Of a stretch of 5,858 nt of DNA, positions 5,388-5,858 are shown piece after piece. The stretch covers positions 1 through 5,858 of the forward strand of contig CABVRQ010000052.1 of the NCBI GenBank assembly GCA_902500695.1, given 5' to 3'. This stretch comes from an uncultured Nitrospira sp. GTDB taxonomy: Bacteria; Nitrospirota; Nitrospiria; Nitrospirales; UBA8639. A program made the translations under genes and the position numbers. The notes under the pieces were generated by a model. The model saw only the letters and a program-made list of their open reading frames with translations. It did no database searches and was not told where the DNA came from. Each line of letters begins with the position of its first letter. Positions within the stretch are counted from its first letter, which is position 1.

Positions 5388-5858
5388 TTAGAGAGGTCTT
5401 GGGGTTGGAGTCCATTCCGGAGCATTTTCCCCTCGTGTTGGAGACCATTGGACGGCCACGACCCTGATGATGGCCAATACCATCAAGATCCCGCCAAGAA
5501 TCATCCATTGATCGAGATGGGCTTCTGAGAACCATTTTGAAATAATTTCGGTAAGCATGACCACGAGAATCGTATCCACGATGAACGTGACCTTCACCCG
5601 CCCTTCGGAAAAATAGGTCACGGTTGTTTTAAAGACCTCCACGATGGCCAGAATGATCAACGTGTCCACGATGAGCTGACGAAAGACCTGTTCGAGAGGT
5701 TCGGTGAAAAGGGCTTCTAAATTCAAGAAAACTCTTAGGACGCCTCCAGCGAGTCCTACGAGGATGGTGACAATTAATAGGCTCAGGACGGCTTTAATGC
5801 CTTTCATCCAGAAATGGGTCAGGTCGGCCTCCAACGCTTTGGCCAGCCAGGCGGATGA
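5388..5858 (-). CDS. PsiE-family (phosphate-starvation-inducible E-like) membrane protein (5' partial)
   Basis: The minus-strand frame is open to the right edge, so the N-terminus may lie outside; 156 residues and the TAA stop are visible. A TTG at 5832-5834 and an ATG at 5805-5807 are possible internal starts, but the frame continues upstream in sensible sequence (SSAWLAKALEADLTHFW), so I treat it as partial. Four hydrophobic helices are evident: GIKAVLSLLIVTILVGLAGG, LIVDTLIILAIVEVF, VTFIVDTILVVMLTEII and QWMILGGILMVLAIIRVVAV. The pattern of helix 2 with VEVFKTTVTYF, then a charged turn (SEGRVKV) and helix 3, fits PsiE-like proteins (Pfam PsiE). E. coli PsiE is 136 aa and belongs to the phosphate-starvation regulon, with an unknown biochemical function. 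The C-terminus here adds a Pro-rich polar tail (GENAPEWTPTPRPL). The gene is alone on its strand, and 0.9 kb separates it from the next one downstream. Membrane nature is certain, family call likely. Confidence 0.75.
   Translation of the reverse strand, partial: SSAWLAKALEADLTHFWMKGIKAVLSLLIVTILVGLAGGVLRVFLNLEALFTEPLEQVFRQLIVDTLIILAIVEVFKTTVTYFSEGRVKVTFIVDTILVVMLTEIISKWFSEAHLDQWMILGGILMVLAIIRVVAVQWSPTRGENAPEWTPTPRPL

Noticed and set aside
5088..5528. Plus-strand frame of 146 aa partly antisense to the psiE-like gene
   Set aside because: No Shine-Dalgarno, composition rich in Arg/Ser/Trp/Pro as expected of a shadow frame, and it overlaps a clear four-helix membrane protein on the other strand.

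Overview
This window is an ordinary stretch of chromosome from a Gram-negative bacterium. The outer-membrane porin and the periplasmic molybdate-binding protein both imply an outer membrane. An alginate-export-type porin, a complete modABC operon, a twin-CBS protein and a PsiE-like membrane protein at roughly 50% GC would suit a marine-type Nitrospira (Nitrospirota). That assignment is inference from gene content and protein style; the window has no rRNA or other taxonomic marker.

Layout. Positions 1-825 (+) hold the C-terminal part of an outer-membrane beta-barrel of the alginate-export family, cut by the left edge. After an 80-base gap comes a tight plus-strand molybdate ABC transporter operon: modA (906-1670, periplasmic binding protein), modB (1738-2421, permease) and modC (2418-3515, ATPase with a C-terminal Mop/TOBE region). 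modB and modC overlap by ATGA. From 3516 to 3848 I see no convincing gene. On the minus strand lie a two-CBS-domain protein (3849-4232) and, upstream of it, a 51-codon gene candidate (4305-4460) with a good Shine-Dalgarno and one predicted membrane helix. Positions 4461-5387 are gene-poor, with one 9-bp hairpin and several short ORFs I do not believe. The minus-strand PsiE-family gene (5388 to the right edge) is cut at its N-terminus.

How the genes work together. ModA captures molybdate or tungstate in the periplasm, ModB forms the membrane channel as a dimer, and ModC powers import. The cell then uses the metal for molybdenum-cofactor enzymes; in a nitrite oxidiser the main consumer would be nitrite oxidoreductase (inference). 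The porin directly upstream could supply an outer-membrane route for small solutes, but its link to molybdate is only positional. The CBS and PsiE-like genes are separate units and read toward the mod operon.

I found no novel defence system, mobile element, CRISPR array, tRNA or rRNA. The most useful second looks are the unlisted 51-aa small protein, the ModA ligand set (Asn34/Tyr143, unlike E. coli ModA), the Gly-to-Arg change in the ModB EAA loop, and the porin-mod juxtaposition.
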